Assembly: GCF_017876155.1 (NCBI RefSeq)
Contig: NZ_JAGINP010000011.1
Span: 167,458-231,457 of the forward strand
Length of the DNA: 64,000 nucleotides
Origin: Azospirillum rugosum
GTDB lineage: Bacteria; Pseudomonadota; Alphaproteobacteria; Azospirillales; Azospirillaceae
Direction: 5' to 3'
The notes beneath the pieces are model-generated. The model did no database searches. It was not told the DNA's origin and saw nothing but the letters and a program-made list of their open reading frames with translations. Position 1 is the first letter of the stretch; every line of letters begins with the position of its first letter. Both the position numbers and the translations under genes were made by a program. Shown in pieces: positions 42,364 through 51,409 of this stretch.

Positions 42364-43167
42364 CTAGCGGGCTTTCGGCGCCAGATGCTCGGCCAGTGCG
42401 TCGACGACGGCGTCCGGGCTTTCCGTCATGACCATATGGCCTATGCCCGGCAGCACGACGACTTGCGACGACTTGACCTTGGCGGCGAGCGCCCGGCCGG
42501 CCTTCGCCGGCGTCATGCGGTCGGCGGCGCCCAGCAGGAACAGCGTCGGGCAGGCCACCGCGGACGCCGCCTCCGTACCACGCGCGTAGGCGTTGCAGGC
42601 GGCAAGATCGACCCCGAGCACGCCCGGCGGGGTCCGCTGCATCAGGCGACGCCCGCCCGGCAGCAGGGCCAGCCCCGGCGCCGCCGACCCGCCGACATGG
42701 CCGCGCGGCCCGTGCCCCCAGCCGATGACCAGCTCGATCGACGACGGATCGTTCGCGGCCGCCGCGGCCAGCAGGTCGGGATGCACCGGCATCACCTCCG
42801 CCACGCCGAGCAGGGCCAGCGATTCGACGCGCCCCCCATGGCGCGCCGCGGTGTCCAATGCGACCAGGGCGCCCATGGAATGGCCGACCAGCGCCGCCCG
42901 CTCCACGCCGGCGGCGTCCAGCAGCGCCACGATCCAGTCCGCCAGTTCCGCCACGGAGGCGAGCGGCGCGCCGGCGGAGCGGCCGTGCCCCGGCAGGTCC
43001 ACCGCCAGCACCGCGCGCCCGTGATGGGCGAGGTAGCGGGTTTGCAGGCTCCACACCGTGTGGTCCATACCGGCGCCGTGGATCAGCACCACGACCGGCA
43101 GGGCCGGATCGAACGGACGGCCGCCGGTGTGGGCGTAGACCGCGTGGCCGTTGACGGAAAGTTCCAT
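42364..43167 (-). CDS. Alpha/beta-fold hydrolase
   Basis: A 267-residue protein of the alpha/beta hydrolase fold. The oxyanion motif VVVLIHGAGMDHTVW, nucleophile elbow LVGHSMGALVAL (Ser about 97), acid residue in LLGAADRMTP and His in LPGIGHMVMTESP form a full catalytic set. The substrate is unknown. It begins 10 bp after the metY stop, so it is probably cotranscribed with metY, but resemblance to homoserine acetyltransferase (MetX) is only at fold level. Confidence 0.88.
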   Translation of the reverse strand: MELSVNGHAVYAHTGGRPFDPALPVVVLIHGAGMDHTVWSLQTRYLAHHGRAVLAVDLPGHGRSAGAPLASVAELADWIVALLDAAGVERAALVGHSMGALVALDTAARHGGRVESLALLGVAEVMPVHPDLLAAAAANDPSSIELVIGWGHGPRGHVGGSAAPGLALLPGGRRLMQRTPPGVLGVDLAACNAYARGTEAASAVACPTLFLLGAADRMTPAKAGRALAAKVKSSQVVVLPGIGHMVMTESPDAVVDALAEHLAPKAR

Positions 43168-43177
43168 GGCGGCCCCC

Positions 43178-44503
43178 TTACGGCTTGGTCGCGGCGCGCA
43201 GCGCCTGCCGCAGGTCGTCGATCAGGTCGTCGCAATCCTCCAGCCCGATGGACAGGCGGATCATGTCCTCCCCCACCCCGCTGGCCTTCAGCGCTTCGGC
43301 GTCGAGCTGCGCGTGGGTCGTGCTGGCCGGGTGGATCACCAGCGACTTGGCGTCGCCGACGTTGGCGAGGTGCGAGAAGAGCGCCAGCTTCTCGATGAAG
43401 CGCCGCCCGGCGTCCCGACCTCCCCCCGGATCAGAAGAACGGATGCCGAAGGAGATGATGGAGCCGGCGCCGTGCGGCAGCAGCCGGGCGGACAGCCGGT
43501 GGTCGGGATGGTCGACCAGCTCCGGATAGGTGACCCAGGCGACCGAGCCCTTGTCCGAATAGGCCTCAGACTCAAGGAAGCCGACAACCTTGCGGGTGTT
43601 GTGGATGTGCCCCTTCATGCGCAGCGGCAGAGTCTCCACGCCCTGGAGGATCTGGAAGGCGTTCATCGGGCTCATGCAGGCGCCGAAGTCGCGCAGGCCC
43701 TCCGCGCGGGCGCGCATGACGAAGGCCGCGGGGCCGAACTCCTCCACGAAATCGATGCCGTGATAGCCGGCGTAGGGCTCCGTCAGGGTCGGGAACTTGC
43801 CGGACGCCTCCCAATCGAAGGTGCCGCCGTCGATCACCACGCCGCCGATGGCGACGCCATGGCCGGCCAGCCACTTCGTGCAGGAATGCATGACGAGGTC
43901 GGCGCCGAACGACAGCGGCTTGCACAGGTAGGGCGTGACGAAGGTCGCGTCCACCAGCAGCGGCAGGCCGGCGTCATGCGCGATCTGCGACACCTTGGGG
44001 ATGTCCAGCACCTCCAGCCCCGGGTTGCCCAGCACCTCGCCGAAGACCAGCCGGGTCTCCGGCCGGATCGCGTTGCGGAAGCCGTCGAGGTCGCGTGGGT
44101 TCACGAAGGTCGTCGTGATGCCGAAGCGCGGCAGCGTGTAGGCCAGCAGGTTGCGGCTGCCGCCGTAGAGGGAGGAAGACGCGACGATGTGCCCGCCGGC
44201 GTCCATCAGCGTCAGGATCGCCAGAGTCAGCGCCGCCTGGCCGCTGGCCGTGCAGACCGCGCCGACGCCGCCTTCCAGCGCCGCCAGCCGCTCCTCCAGC
44301 ACCGCGACGGTGGGGTTGGAGATGCGGGAGTAGATGTGCCCGGCGCGCTCCAGGTTGAACAGCGAGGCCGCGTGGTCCGTGTCGTCGAACACGAAGGACG
44401 TCGACTGGTAGATCGGCACCGCCCGCGCCCCGGTCGCCGGGTCGGGCCGCTGGCCGGCGTGCAGGCTCAGCGTGTCGAACTTGAGGAACTTGGCCTCGGC
44501 CAT
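43178..44503 (-). CDS. metY: O-acetylhomoserine sulfhydrylase
   Basis: A 441-residue PLP enzyme of the Cys/Met metabolism family that makes homocysteine (or methionine) from O-acetylhomoserine and sulfide or methanethiol. Features include FDTLSLHAGQRPDPATGARA, IYSRISNPTVAVLEERLAAL, LVDATFVTPYLCKPLSFGAD and the PLP lysine in HSCTKWLAGHG. The long C-terminal part with insertions at about 250-300 fits MetY rather than MetB or MetZ. A GGGGGG ribosome binding site six bases before the ATG can be sequestered in a leader hairpin (see 44510-44553). Confidence 0.94.
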   Translation of the reverse strand: MAEAKFLKFDTLSLHAGQRPDPATGARAVPIYQSTSFVFDDTDHAASLFNLERAGHIYSRISNPTVAVLEERLAALEGGVGAVCTASGQAALTLAILTLMDAGGHIVASSSLYGGSRNLLAYTLPRFGITTTFVNPRDLDGFRNAIRPETRLVFGEVLGNPGLEVLDIPKVSQIAHDAGLPLLVDATFVTPYLCKPLSFGADLVMHSCTKWLAGHGVAIGGVVIDGGTFDWEASGKFPTLTEPYAGYHGIDFVEEFGPAAFVMRARAEGLRDFGACMSPMNAFQILQGVETLPLRMKGHIHNTRKVVGFLESEAYSDKGSVAWVTYPELVDHPDHRLSARLLPHGAGSIISFGIRSSDPGGGRDAGRRFIEKLALFSHLANVGDAKSLVIHPASTTHAQLDAEALKASGVGEDMIRLSIGLEDCDDLIDDLRQALRAATKP

Positions 44504-44509
44504 GCGCTT

Positions 44510-44553
44510 CCCCCCTAAAGGTAGGGGGCCGCCCGGTGTTCGAGCGGCCCCCT
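44510..44553 (-). promoter_or_regulatory. metY leader with two mutually exclusive hairpins over the ribosome binding site
   Basis: Minus strand: arm AGGGGGCCGC and arm GCGGCCCCCT form hairpin A (10 bp, 11-base loop). The distal CCCCCT can instead pair with the Shine-Dalgarno sequence as CCCCCTA-CCTT-TAGGGGG (hairpin B, 7 bp, 4-base loop). A leaves the ribosome binding site open and B hides it. It does not match SAM-II by eye. On the plus strand hairpin A is followed by GTTGTTTTTGCGTTTTTT, so it could also end rightward antisense transcription. Confidence 0.55.
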
Positions 44554-44608
44554 GTTGTTTTTGCGTTTTTTGCCTGCCCTGCTCAACTCAATGAGCTGTG
44601 TTGCGCCG

Positions 44609-44637
44609 AGCGTATGGCTGGATGACCCAAAGGTCAA
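44609..44637 (-). promoter_or_regulatory. Probable sigma-70 promoter of metY
   Basis: Minus strand TTGACC (complement of 44632-44637), 17-base spacer, TACGCT (complement of 44609-44614). The transcript would have a leader of about 100 bases. Confidence 0.55.
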
Positions 44638-44792
44638 GATGCTAGCGTTGCCCATATCGATGGGCCGGATCGGAAGAGTCGAAGGGCTGACGCGCAAACG
44701 CTACTTACGAACTTTCACATCATGCACGTCACCCTGTGGTGAACCGCCACCCCTCAGCCAATTTGCTGCACCCCCAACGTCGCCGATCAGCA

Positions 44793-46976
44793 CTACCCCG
44801 TGCCCAAGGCCGCTCGCAGTTCGTCGGTAATTTCCCTCATTTCCTCGCTCAACGATTGGATGTCCAACCGCCGATCCTTTGCCACGACATCGATAAATTG
44901 CCGAGCCACATCGTAAAATTTTTCCGATATCCTCCAATCGAACTTCCTATAATATCTGGGGCCGCCATTCTCCATAAAGCATTTCATTTCATGATCTTCA
45001 ATGTTACGGACAATTTGCAAGAACAAGTAACAATTTATCAGTGAGTTTTCGATCCACCGCGAAGTGGTTATCCGCTGCCCATATTTAAAGCAACCATGAA
45101 AATCGGTCGCCATAACTCGGGGGACGAGCGTTTCCTGTATAGCATTCTCGATATAACGAGTGTTCCACAGAATATTCTTCAGGAACAAAGTTCCGAATTT
45201 GGTGATACAATACCGAAACTCACCGGTCTCATATCGAACTTTTACAAAACTGCCCGAGTGCAATAGATCAATGTTGACCATTAATTCTCTGTCTTCGATG
45301 GTATATCCAAGCATATACAAAAACCGCCTTATAGACCCAACGCCAACATAATTCCTCGAGAAAGCAAGCAGTTGCAGGACACGAAGTTTCAACACGAGAA
45401 AATTATGAACATCACTTCTGCTAGCATCCACCATATGGTAATTGAATATATTATCGATGCTAGCACCACGAACGACAGGTATAATTTTCTCGCCGATAGA
45501 AAATTTGTTAAAAAATCCGACCCCTTCACGTATTAAATAAGCCTCAAAAACATCATATTGGTCATATTTCTCGATAGAGTCTGAAATCCGTGGGCCACCC
45601 TTCAGCAATAAAAGATCCTTTTCTTCGACATATTCAAATATTTCGAAGACGTTTTTGAAGGCACTGTTCTGGTTTATTATCCTTGTAATTAACCATGACG
45701 CGATCTCGACGAGAGACTCCATGATGTGTCGATGATTGTGATCGAAAAGCGCCGAAATCTCCTGCTTCTCGGAAACTCCCAAACTGCGTTCCATGGCTTC
45801 AAGAAGCGCAAGCATGAACCATGACACAGCTTCTTCGCCGCCCCGCCAGAATTTGCTGTCCTTCTTTACGTCATGAATGTAATATCTCACCCCCCGCTCA
45901 AGGAGCCTGCGGAACTCACACGGAATGAGGATAGACGGACGGATTCGCCGCATTCTTTCACTGTGATTCACAACGAATCGCTCGTGCGTGCAGTTCCTTA
46001 ATGTGACAATGTAGTTGCTATGCGAAACAGTGTATTGAGGGGCTTGGACTCCAAACAGAACAGTCGCGATGTCATCGAACAGTTCGGCATGTTCACCCTT
46101 AACAACTTCATCAAAGGTCAGGGCGTCCATGCCATCAATTGCAATGAGAAAATAAAAATCGAGGCTGCGCAAGAAGTCGACAGCAGGACCGAAGGTATCC
46201 ATCACGCTTTCATCGCAGTCCGCATTCGGATTTATGATGAAGTAAAGATCGCGATCATTTATCGCGATACGTCTTTTCTGACAATACTCCTTGAATCCGT
46301 TAACAAATGACCGAACACCACCACATGCATTGAGCGCAACAGAGTTAAGCTGAAACGATACCAGGATATTCCGCAGCACAATATCCCGTATCCTCGCATA
46401 CCTTTTGTCCTTCGGAAGACGTCCCTGGATGTTACTGCTCGCCGTAAACTGGCTATGATCTATATGGACAAAAAGAATTTTTTCGTTGGCAAAGCTATCC
46501 TTGTATCCGTTTTCGACGAATTTTATAAACGTTGACTTACCGCTCCCCACCTTTCCAAGAATAAACTCAACGACGGGGAGATATGTCTGTCCTTTTTTTG
46601 ATCTGTTCTCCCTAATTTTTGAGATCAGACCATCAACCCAGTCGTCCGTAGCGCCACGTGTCCTATTGATGTAGGCCTCATACCCGACGTACCCCGTGAA
46701 ATTCTCGATCTGCGACTGCGAAGGGTAGACGTAGCCAAGGTCACTATCGAACACCGCGTTGCCGTCCGGAAGCTGAAACAAACAACGCTCCAGAACTCTA
46801 AAAAAGTCCGATATGTAGCTGAAAGATTCAGATATGTTGTAGCGGTGATACCTCACTTGGTTCCGGGGATTCTGCCCATCCTGGTGCGATCTGCTGATGA
46901 ATTCACAGAATGACAGATCGTCCTCAGGAATATCGAGCATCTTGTCGCGAAAAAACTCCGACATGGCCGTTTCCAT
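44793..46976 (-). CDS. Orphan P-loop NTPase with probable C-terminal winged helix; AT-rich, likely horizontally acquired
   Basis: A 727-residue protein that I do not recognise as a named family. Walker A is GKVGSGKST (residues 141-149). Walker B is FLIAIDGMD (276-284), and a sensor-like strand is YIVTLRNCTHERF. The layout (regulatory N-terminus, ATPase about 100-360, helical part, wing-like segment SFVKVRYETGEFRYCITKFG) fits ORC/STAND-type ATPases. Many STAND proteins act in defence or regulation, but no effector domain is visible. Base composition and codon use (many AAA, ATA, AAT) differ sharply from all neighbours. Start ATG 46976 has GGGAGGGG three bases upstream; ATG 47039 is in frame but lacks one. 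Confidence 0.75.
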   Translation of the reverse strand: METAMSEFFRDKMLDIPEDDLSFCEFISRSHQDGQNPRNQVRYHRYNISESFSYISDFFRVLERCLFQLPDGNAVFDSDLGYVYPSQSQIENFTGYVGYEAYINRTRGATDDWVDGLISKIRENRSKKGQTYLPVVEFILGKVGSGKSTFIKFVENGYKDSFANEKILFVHIDHSQFTASSNIQGRLPKDKRYARIRDIVLRNILVSFQLNSVALNACGGVRSFVNGFKEYCQKRRIAINDRDLYFIINPNADCDESVMDTFGPAVDFLRSLDFYFLIAIDGMDALTFDEVVKGEHAELFDDIATVLFGVQAPQYTVSHSNYIVTLRNCTHERFVVNHSERMRRIRPSILIPCEFRRLLERGVRYYIHDVKKDSKFWRGGEEAVSWFMLALLEAMERSLGVSEKQEISALFDHNHRHIMESLVEIASWLITRIINQNSAFKNVFEIFEYVEEKDLLLLKGGPRISDSIEKYDQYDVFEAYLIREGVGFFNKFSIGEKIIPVVRGASIDNIFNYHMVDASRSDVHNFLVLKLRVLQLLAFSRNYVGVGSIRRFLYMLGYTIEDRELMVNIDLLHSGSFVKVRYETGEFRYCITKFGTLFLKNILWNTRYIENAIQETLVPRVMATDFHGCFKYGQRITTSRWIENSLINCYLFLQIVRNIEDHEMKCFMENGGPRYYRKFDWRISEKFYDVARQFIDVVAKDRRLDIQSLSEEMREITDELRAALGTG

Positions 46977-47365
46977 TATCCCCTCCCGCACCGACAAGGA
47001 TTCCAAACAAATGATCGATAACTCACCATACGCACGCATTTATTAATCGACACCTGCGCACGCGAGCCTGCTCCTAAAATTTATTTCTTTTTCCTTTTCC
47101 GTTCAATCGATACCAGTTCGACTGAAAGCGCGACAGAATGACGCTTCTGTCCTTGCCCGATGATTAAAATGCCTTCATCAAACGGCGCAGGCACCGCTTC
47201 ATATTACGGGCTTAATGCGGGAACATCACCGAAACATCGACAAACCCCGATCGGTGCTTGTAACGGAGCCTTGGGCCGGTAAGATTGCAGATCAAAACCT
47301 CCACCGGGCCGAGCAAAATCAATGGCTTGAGCCTATGGAAGCGGAGTTTTGATCCGCGCTCTAAA
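46977..47365. other. AT-richer intergenic region upstream of the orphan NTPase
   Basis: The only clear signal is a promoter-like pair on the minus strand: TTGAAC (complement of 47101-47106), 17 bases, TAAATT (complement of 47078-47083), aimed at the NTPase gene. No integrase remnant, tRNA, flanking direct repeat or further gene is seen; GC content returns to normal by about 47.37 kb. Confidence 0.5.
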
Positions 47366-48499
47366 TCACGCACCCACCTCCACCATCGTTTCTTCCACCA
47401 GCCAATCCACGACCTGCGCCAGGGCCTCCCACCCCGTCGCCCCCTGCTCCAGCGCGTCGCGGTAGATGGCGACCTGGCGGTGGGCGCTGGTGCCGCGGTG
47501 GATGATGTCGCGGGCGTGCGCGACCTCGGCGGCGCAGCCGAAATGCTCCGCGTCCTCGCGGGTCAGCTCGATCAGTTCCTCCATCAGATCGGCGTAGGGC
47601 ACGATCTTGCCTTGGCCGAAATCCACCAGCCCGTCGTCCAGGCCGTAGCGCTGGGCGCGCCAGCGGTTCTCTTCGATCAGCAGGTTCTTGTAGGGCCGCC
47701 ACGTCACGTTCTTCAGCCGCAGCCGCCACAGCATGCGTAGCAGGCAGCGGTACAGCGCCGCCACCGTCACCGCGTCGTCCAGCCGGGTGCAGACGTCGGT
47801 GATGCGCATCTCCAGCGTGGGGAAGCGCTGCGACGGGCGGATGTCCCACCACAGTTTGCTGGCGTCCTCGATGATGCCGGCGTTGACCAGCACGTTCACC
47901 TGCTGCTGGTACTCGCCGAAGCTCTGGAACCCGTCGGGCATGCCCGTGCGCGGCAGTTCGTTCCACACCGACAGGCGGTAGGACTTGCGCTCCATGTCCT
48001 GCCCGCGCCAGAAGGGCGAGGAGGTGGACAGGGCCAGAAGGTGCGGCAGGAAATAGCGGACCTGGTTCATCAGGTCGATGCGCAGGTCGTCGTCCTCGAT
48101 CCCCACATGGACGTGCATGCCGCAGATCATCAGCCGCCGCGCCGGGGCGCCCAGGTCGCGGGCCAGCATGTTGTAGCGGTCGCGGTTGGTGTGCTTCTGC
48201 GGCTCCCACGCCGCGAAGGGGTGCGTGGAGGCGGCGATGGGGGCGAGGTCATGCTCCCGCGCCACGCCGGCCACAGTGGCGCGCAGGCTGGCGAGTTCGG
48301 CCCGCGCCTCCGCAAGGTCGGCGCAGACCGGCGTGCCGACCTCGATCTGGCAGCGCAGGAATTCCGGGTGGATGCGGCCCGGCGCCCGCTCCTGGCAGGC
48401 GTCCAGCATGCCGTCGGGCGGGTTGCGCGCGATGTCCCGCGTGCTGCGGTCCACCAGCAGATACTCTTCCTCAAGCCCCAGCGTGAAGGCCGGTTCCAT
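47366..48499 (-). CDS. Carboxylate-amine ligase, YbdK/GCS2 family
   Basis: A 377-residue enzyme of the glutamate-cysteine ligase 2 type, which joins a carboxylate and an amine with ATP. Motifs: FTLGLEEEYLLVDRSTRDI, FLRCQIEVGTPVC, ICGMHVHVGIEDDDLRIDLM, FPTLEMRITDVCTRLDDAVT and the C-terminal RWRAQRYGLDDGLVDFG. The E. coli homologue YbdK has weak gamma-glutamylcysteine ligase activity, so the true substrate is open. It begins six bases before the upstream gene's stop region, and both run leftward as a two-gene unit with the formylglutamate amidohydrolase. Confidence 0.9.
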   Translation of the reverse strand: MEPAFTLGLEEEYLLVDRSTRDIARNPPDGMLDACQERAPGRIHPEFLRCQIEVGTPVCADLAEARAELASLRATVAGVAREHDLAPIAASTHPFAAWEPQKHTNRDRYNMLARDLGAPARRLMICGMHVHVGIEDDDLRIDLMNQVRYFLPHLLALSTSSPFWRGQDMERKSYRLSVWNELPRTGMPDGFQSFGEYQQQVNVLVNAGIIEDASKLWWDIRPSQRFPTLEMRITDVCTRLDDAVTVAALYRCLLRMLWRLRLKNVTWRPYKNLLIEENRWRAQRYGLDDGLVDFGQGKIVPYADLMEELIELTREDAEHFGCAAEVAHARDIIHRGTSAHRQVAIYRDALEQGATGWEALAQVVDWLVEETMVEVGA

Positions 48500-48505
48500 G
48501 CAGTC

Positions 48506-49378
48506 TCACTCCCGCGGGTGCATCTCGACCCGGTAGAGATCCGGGTCGGCGAGGATGGGCTCCAGCGCGTCGCCCAGGACCTGGGCCCAGGTGGCGACGC
48601 CTTCCGGAATGGCGATCAGGTCCTGGCGGACCTCGATCAGGACGTTGGGCAGGCCGGCCGGCGTGGCGTGGGTTTCCACTGTGCCACCCAGCGTCGTGCG
48701 CCCGGTGTAGGGCTCGTTGTCGCCGACGCACCAGCGCCCGTCGGCGCGCAGCCGCGCGATCATCGGCACGGGGATGCGCGGGTCGCGGTCCCACAGGATG
48801 CCGACGTGCCAGGGCCGCGCCACGCCGCGCATCACGGGCGTGAAGCTGTGGACGGAGACGATGGCCGGCACCTGCCCGCGCTCGCGCCGCCGCGCGATCT
48901 CCGCCGCGATGGCGTCCCGGTAGGGGATGAAGATCGCCTCCACCCGCCGCCGTTCCTCCGCCGCGTCGAGCGCGCGGTTGGCCGGGATCACCACATCGTC
49001 GCTGACCACCGGGATCGCCGTCGGGTCGTTCAGCGCGCGGTTCGGATCGATCACCAGCCGGGAGTAACCGGCCAGCACCGCCGTCGCCCCGAACCGGTCG
49101 GCCAGCCGCCGCGTCAGCTCCGCCGCGCCGATGTCGTAGGCGATGTGCCGGCACAGCTGCTCCTCCGGCAAGCCCAGGTCTCCGAGCGCCTTGGGAACCG
49201 CGCGGGTCGCGTGGTCGCACAGGATCAGCAGCGGGCTCCGCGACTCCGGGTGCAGCACGGTGAAGGGCGGCGGATCCTCCGGGCCGAGCAGCGGCGGCGG
49301 CGGTGCAGCCCGCGGCGGCGTGGGGGCGGTGACCGGCCGGGAATGCTCGGCGGGCTGGCAGGGGGAGTGCGGCGTCAT
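48506..49378 (-). CDS. N-formylglutamate amidohydrolase family protein
   Basis: A 290-residue hydrolase of the HutG-like FGase family. Metal and substrate segments include LLILCDHATRAVPKALGDLG, HIAYDIGAAELTRRLADRFG, YSRLVIDPNRALNDPTAIP, IVSVHSFTPVMRG and VLIEVRQDLIA. The family removes formyl from N-formylglutamate or hydrolyses similar acylated amino acids. The first ~45 residues are Pro/Ala-rich and may not be structured. It lies seven bases upstream of the YbdK-type ligase. No histidine-utilisation gene is near, so a role outside histidine breakdown is likely. Confidence 0.9.
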   Translation of the reverse strand: MTPHSPCQPAEHSRPVTAPTPPRAAPPPPLLGPEDPPPFTVLHPESRSPLLILCDHATRAVPKALGDLGLPEEQLCRHIAYDIGAAELTRRLADRFGATAVLAGYSRLVIDPNRALNDPTAIPVVSDDVVIPANRALDAAEERRRVEAIFIPYRDAIAAEIARRRERGQVPAIVSVHSFTPVMRGVARPWHVGILWDRDPRIPVPMIARLRADGRWCVGDNEPYTGRTTLGGTVETHATPAGLPNVLIEVRQDLIAIPEGVATWAQVLGDALEPILADPDLYRVEMHPRE

Positions 49379-49558
49379 GGCGGCATAATATTGCAGGGCA
49401 AGGCGCGGTCCGGAAGCTCGGGCGAAGGTTATAGGCACCCCTGGCTTAACACCGTCCCCGCGCCAGGGTTTCCAGGCTGGGCGCCGAACCGCGCTTTGCA
49501 GACGTGCCATGCGGCGGGGCCGTTGGCGCCCACAGGTTGCGACCGCTATAACAGCGCT

Positions 49559-50473
49559 ATGACGGACGCCAGCACCCTCGCCTCCGCCGCGCGCGTCGAC
49601 GCCGCGCAGCGGATTGCCTTGATCGCCCTGTTGACGGGTGCGATCGGCATCGCCTTTTCGCCGATCTTCGTCCGTCTGTCCGAATTGGGGCCGACCGCCA
49701 CGGCCTTCTGGCGCCTGGGCTTCTCGGTGCCGGTCCTCTGGGCCTGGATGGCGCTGGAGCCCAAGCGTGGCGCGCGCACCCGCAGCCCGTCCTCCGTCTC
49801 CGACTACGCGCGGCTGACGGCGGCCGGCCTGTTCTTCGCGGGCGACCTCACCGCATGGCACTGGTCGATCAAATACACGTCGGTCGCCAACTCCACGCTG
49901 CTGGCCAACTTCGCACCGATCTTCGTCACGCTGGTGTCCTGGCTGGTGTTCAAGGAGCGCTTCTCGCGCACCTTCGTCCTCGGCCTCGTCCTGTCCATCG
50001 GCGGCGCCGTCGTGCTGATGGGGCAGAGCCTGCAACTCAGCCCGGAGCATCTGTTCGGCGACGCGCTGGGCATGCTGACCGCGCTGTTCTACGGCGGCTA
50101 CATCCTGTCCGTCGGCCGGCTGCGCGCCGAGTTCTCGACCGCCACCATCATGACCTGGAGCGGCGTGGTCACGGGCGTGGCCCTGCTGCCCGTCGCCATG
50201 CTGTCGGGCGAAAGCCTGGTGGCCGGCACTGCGTACGGCTGGGCGGTGTTGCTCGGGCTCGCCCTGTTCAGCCACGCCGGTGGCCAGAGCCTGATCGCCT
50301 ACGCGCTGGCCCACCTGCCCGCCGCCTTTTCCTCCGTCAGCCTGTTGATTCAGCCGGCGGCGGCGGCGATTCTGGCCTGGATCCTGTTGGACGAGCCGCT
50401 CGGCCTGCTTCAGGCGATCGGCGCCCTGATCGTGCTCGCCGGCATCCTGATGGCCCGCCGCGGGAGCCGATGA
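49559..50473 (+). CDS. EamA/DMT-family membrane transporter
   Basis: A 304-residue protein with ten helices in two EamA repeats. Typical segments are ALLTGAIGIAFSPIFVRLSE, LLANFAPIFVTLVSWLVFKE and PAAAAILAWILLDEPLGLLQ. This sequence is of the group with a clear N/S-T-L-L-x-N motif in the first repeat. The substrate is unknown. It is distinct from the tandem pair at 22-24 kb. The ATG at 49559 is chosen because the first helix starts about 18 residues later. Confidence 0.9.
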   Translation: MTDASTLASAARVDAAQRIALIALLTGAIGIAFSPIFVRLSELGPTATAFWRLGFSVPVLWAWMALEPKRGARTRSPSSVSDYARLTAAGLFFAGDLTAWHWSIKYTSVANSTLLANFAPIFVTLVSWLVFKERFSRTFVLGLVLSIGGAVVLMGQSLQLSPEHLFGDALGMLTALFYGGYILSVGRLRAEFSTATIMTWSGVVTGVALLPVAMLSGESLVAGTAYGWAVLLGLALFSHAGGQSLIAYALAHLPAAFSSVSLLIQPAAAAILAWILLDEPLGLLQAIGALIVLAGILMARRGSR

Positions 50474-50567
50474 CGTCCTGCAATCGCCCGCGCGCGGATG
50501 GCCGTTGACGCGCTCCATCCGAGTCGGGTACGACCCATGACTGTTTGCTTATGAAGGGGACTGCTCC

Positions 50568-51314
50568 GTGTCCGAAGGTGAAGAGAACCTCCACGTCCCC
50601 GCTTCGTCGCAACGCATTTCCGAATGGGTGGCGCAACAGCTGCTGGAACGGATCGCCCGCGGCGAGCTGGTCCCCGGCGAGCGCCTGCCCGGCGAACGCC
50701 AGCTGGCCGAACAGCTGCACGTCAGCCGCGTGTCCGTGCGCGCCGCCCTCCAGAAACTGAAGACCCAGGGCTTCCTCACCGCCGTCCAGGGCGGCGGCAC
50801 CCGCGTGGTGTCCTCGGCCGGCGCCATGGACGGTGCTCTGACGGAGATGGTGCGGGTCAAGCACGCGAACCTCTGCGACCTCGTCGAGATCCGCCAGGCG
50901 CTGGAAAGCTGGGCCGCCCGCCGCGCGGCTGAGCGCGCGACTCCGGAGCAGATCGAGCACATCGGCCACATCCTGACCGCCATGGGCCAGACCGGCCGCG
51001 ACGGCAAGCAGGCGGCCGACGACATGGACTTCCACCTCGCCGTCGCCCAGGCGGCCGGCAGCCCGGTCTACCTGCACCTGCTGGCCACCATCCGCGACAT
51101 CCTCGGCCAGATGATGGAGTACCACCACACCGAGCCCTTCGCGCTGGGCAAGGAGGCGCTGATGATCGACCATCACCGCGCCATCTACGAGGCGATTCAG
51201 CGCCGCGACGCCGACGCCGCGTCCGTGGCGGCGACCGCCCATCTCGGCTGGGTACTCGACCGCTACAACGATATGCGCCGGAAGGCCGAGGAAATCGCCA
51301 CCCCGCCCGGCTGA
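50568..51314 (+). CDS. GntR-family transcriptional regulator, FadR/FCD subfamily
   Basis: A 248-residue repressor-type regulator. The N-terminal winged helix (about residues 15-80) has LVPGERLPGERQLAEQLHVS and RVSVRAALQKLKTQGFLTAV. The C-terminal FCD domain (about 100-235) keeps metal-ligand positions Asp and His in DMDFHLAVAQ, His in IDHHRAIYEAI and His in ATAHLGWVL. Such domains bind small carboxylates. The target is not evident: the EamA gene ends 94 bp upstream. Start GTG 50568 has AAGGGGA eight bases upstream. A strong bidirectional terminator follows. Confidence 0.93.
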   Translation: MSEGEENLHVPASSQRISEWVAQQLLERIARGELVPGERLPGERQLAEQLHVSRVSVRAALQKLKTQGFLTAVQGGGTRVVSSAGAMDGALTEMVRVKHANLCDLVEIRQALESWAARRAAERATPEQIEHIGHILTAMGQTGRDGKQAADDMDFHLAVAQAAGSPVYLHLLATIRDILGQMMEYHHTEPFALGKEALMIDHHRAIYEAIQRRDADAASVAATAHLGWVLDRYNDMRRKAEEIATPPG

Positions 51315-51345
51315 CCGCCCTTCCCTTTCCGCCTTTCCCAGAAAT

Positions 51346-51381
51346 AAAAAGCCGCAGGCCCGAACGAGCCTGCGGCTTTTT
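51346..51381. terminator. Bidirectional rho-independent terminator between gntR and adk
   Basis: AAAAAGCCGCAGGC and GCCTGCGGCTTTTT form a perfect 14-bp stem with an eight-base loop. T-runs exist on both strands, so it can end the rightward gntR transcript and the leftward S10-spc-adk transcript. Confidence 0.92.
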
Positions 51382-51409
51382 CGTTCTCAGACGTGGGTTC
51401 CCCGCCGCG

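Noticed and set aside
42364..43167. Homoserine acetyltransferase (MetX) next to metY
   Set aside because: The protein has the alpha/beta hydrolase fold but is about 100 residues shorter than MetX and lacks its characteristic segments.
44504..44600. SAM-II riboswitch before metY
   Set aside because: The conserved SAM-II core and pseudoknot were not recognisable; only alternative hairpins over the ribosome binding site are seen.
44793..47365. Larger mobile island around the NTPase gene
   Set aside because: No integrase, transposase, tRNA or flanking direct repeat was found; only one gene is atypical.
47320..47365. Terminator after the YbdK-type ligase
   Set aside because: Only a weak five-base stem without a U-run on the minus strand could be drawn.
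48506..50518. One 670-residue leftward protein over the EamA gene
   Set aside because: Upstream of 49378 the frame is a low-complexity shadow of the rightward EamA gene.
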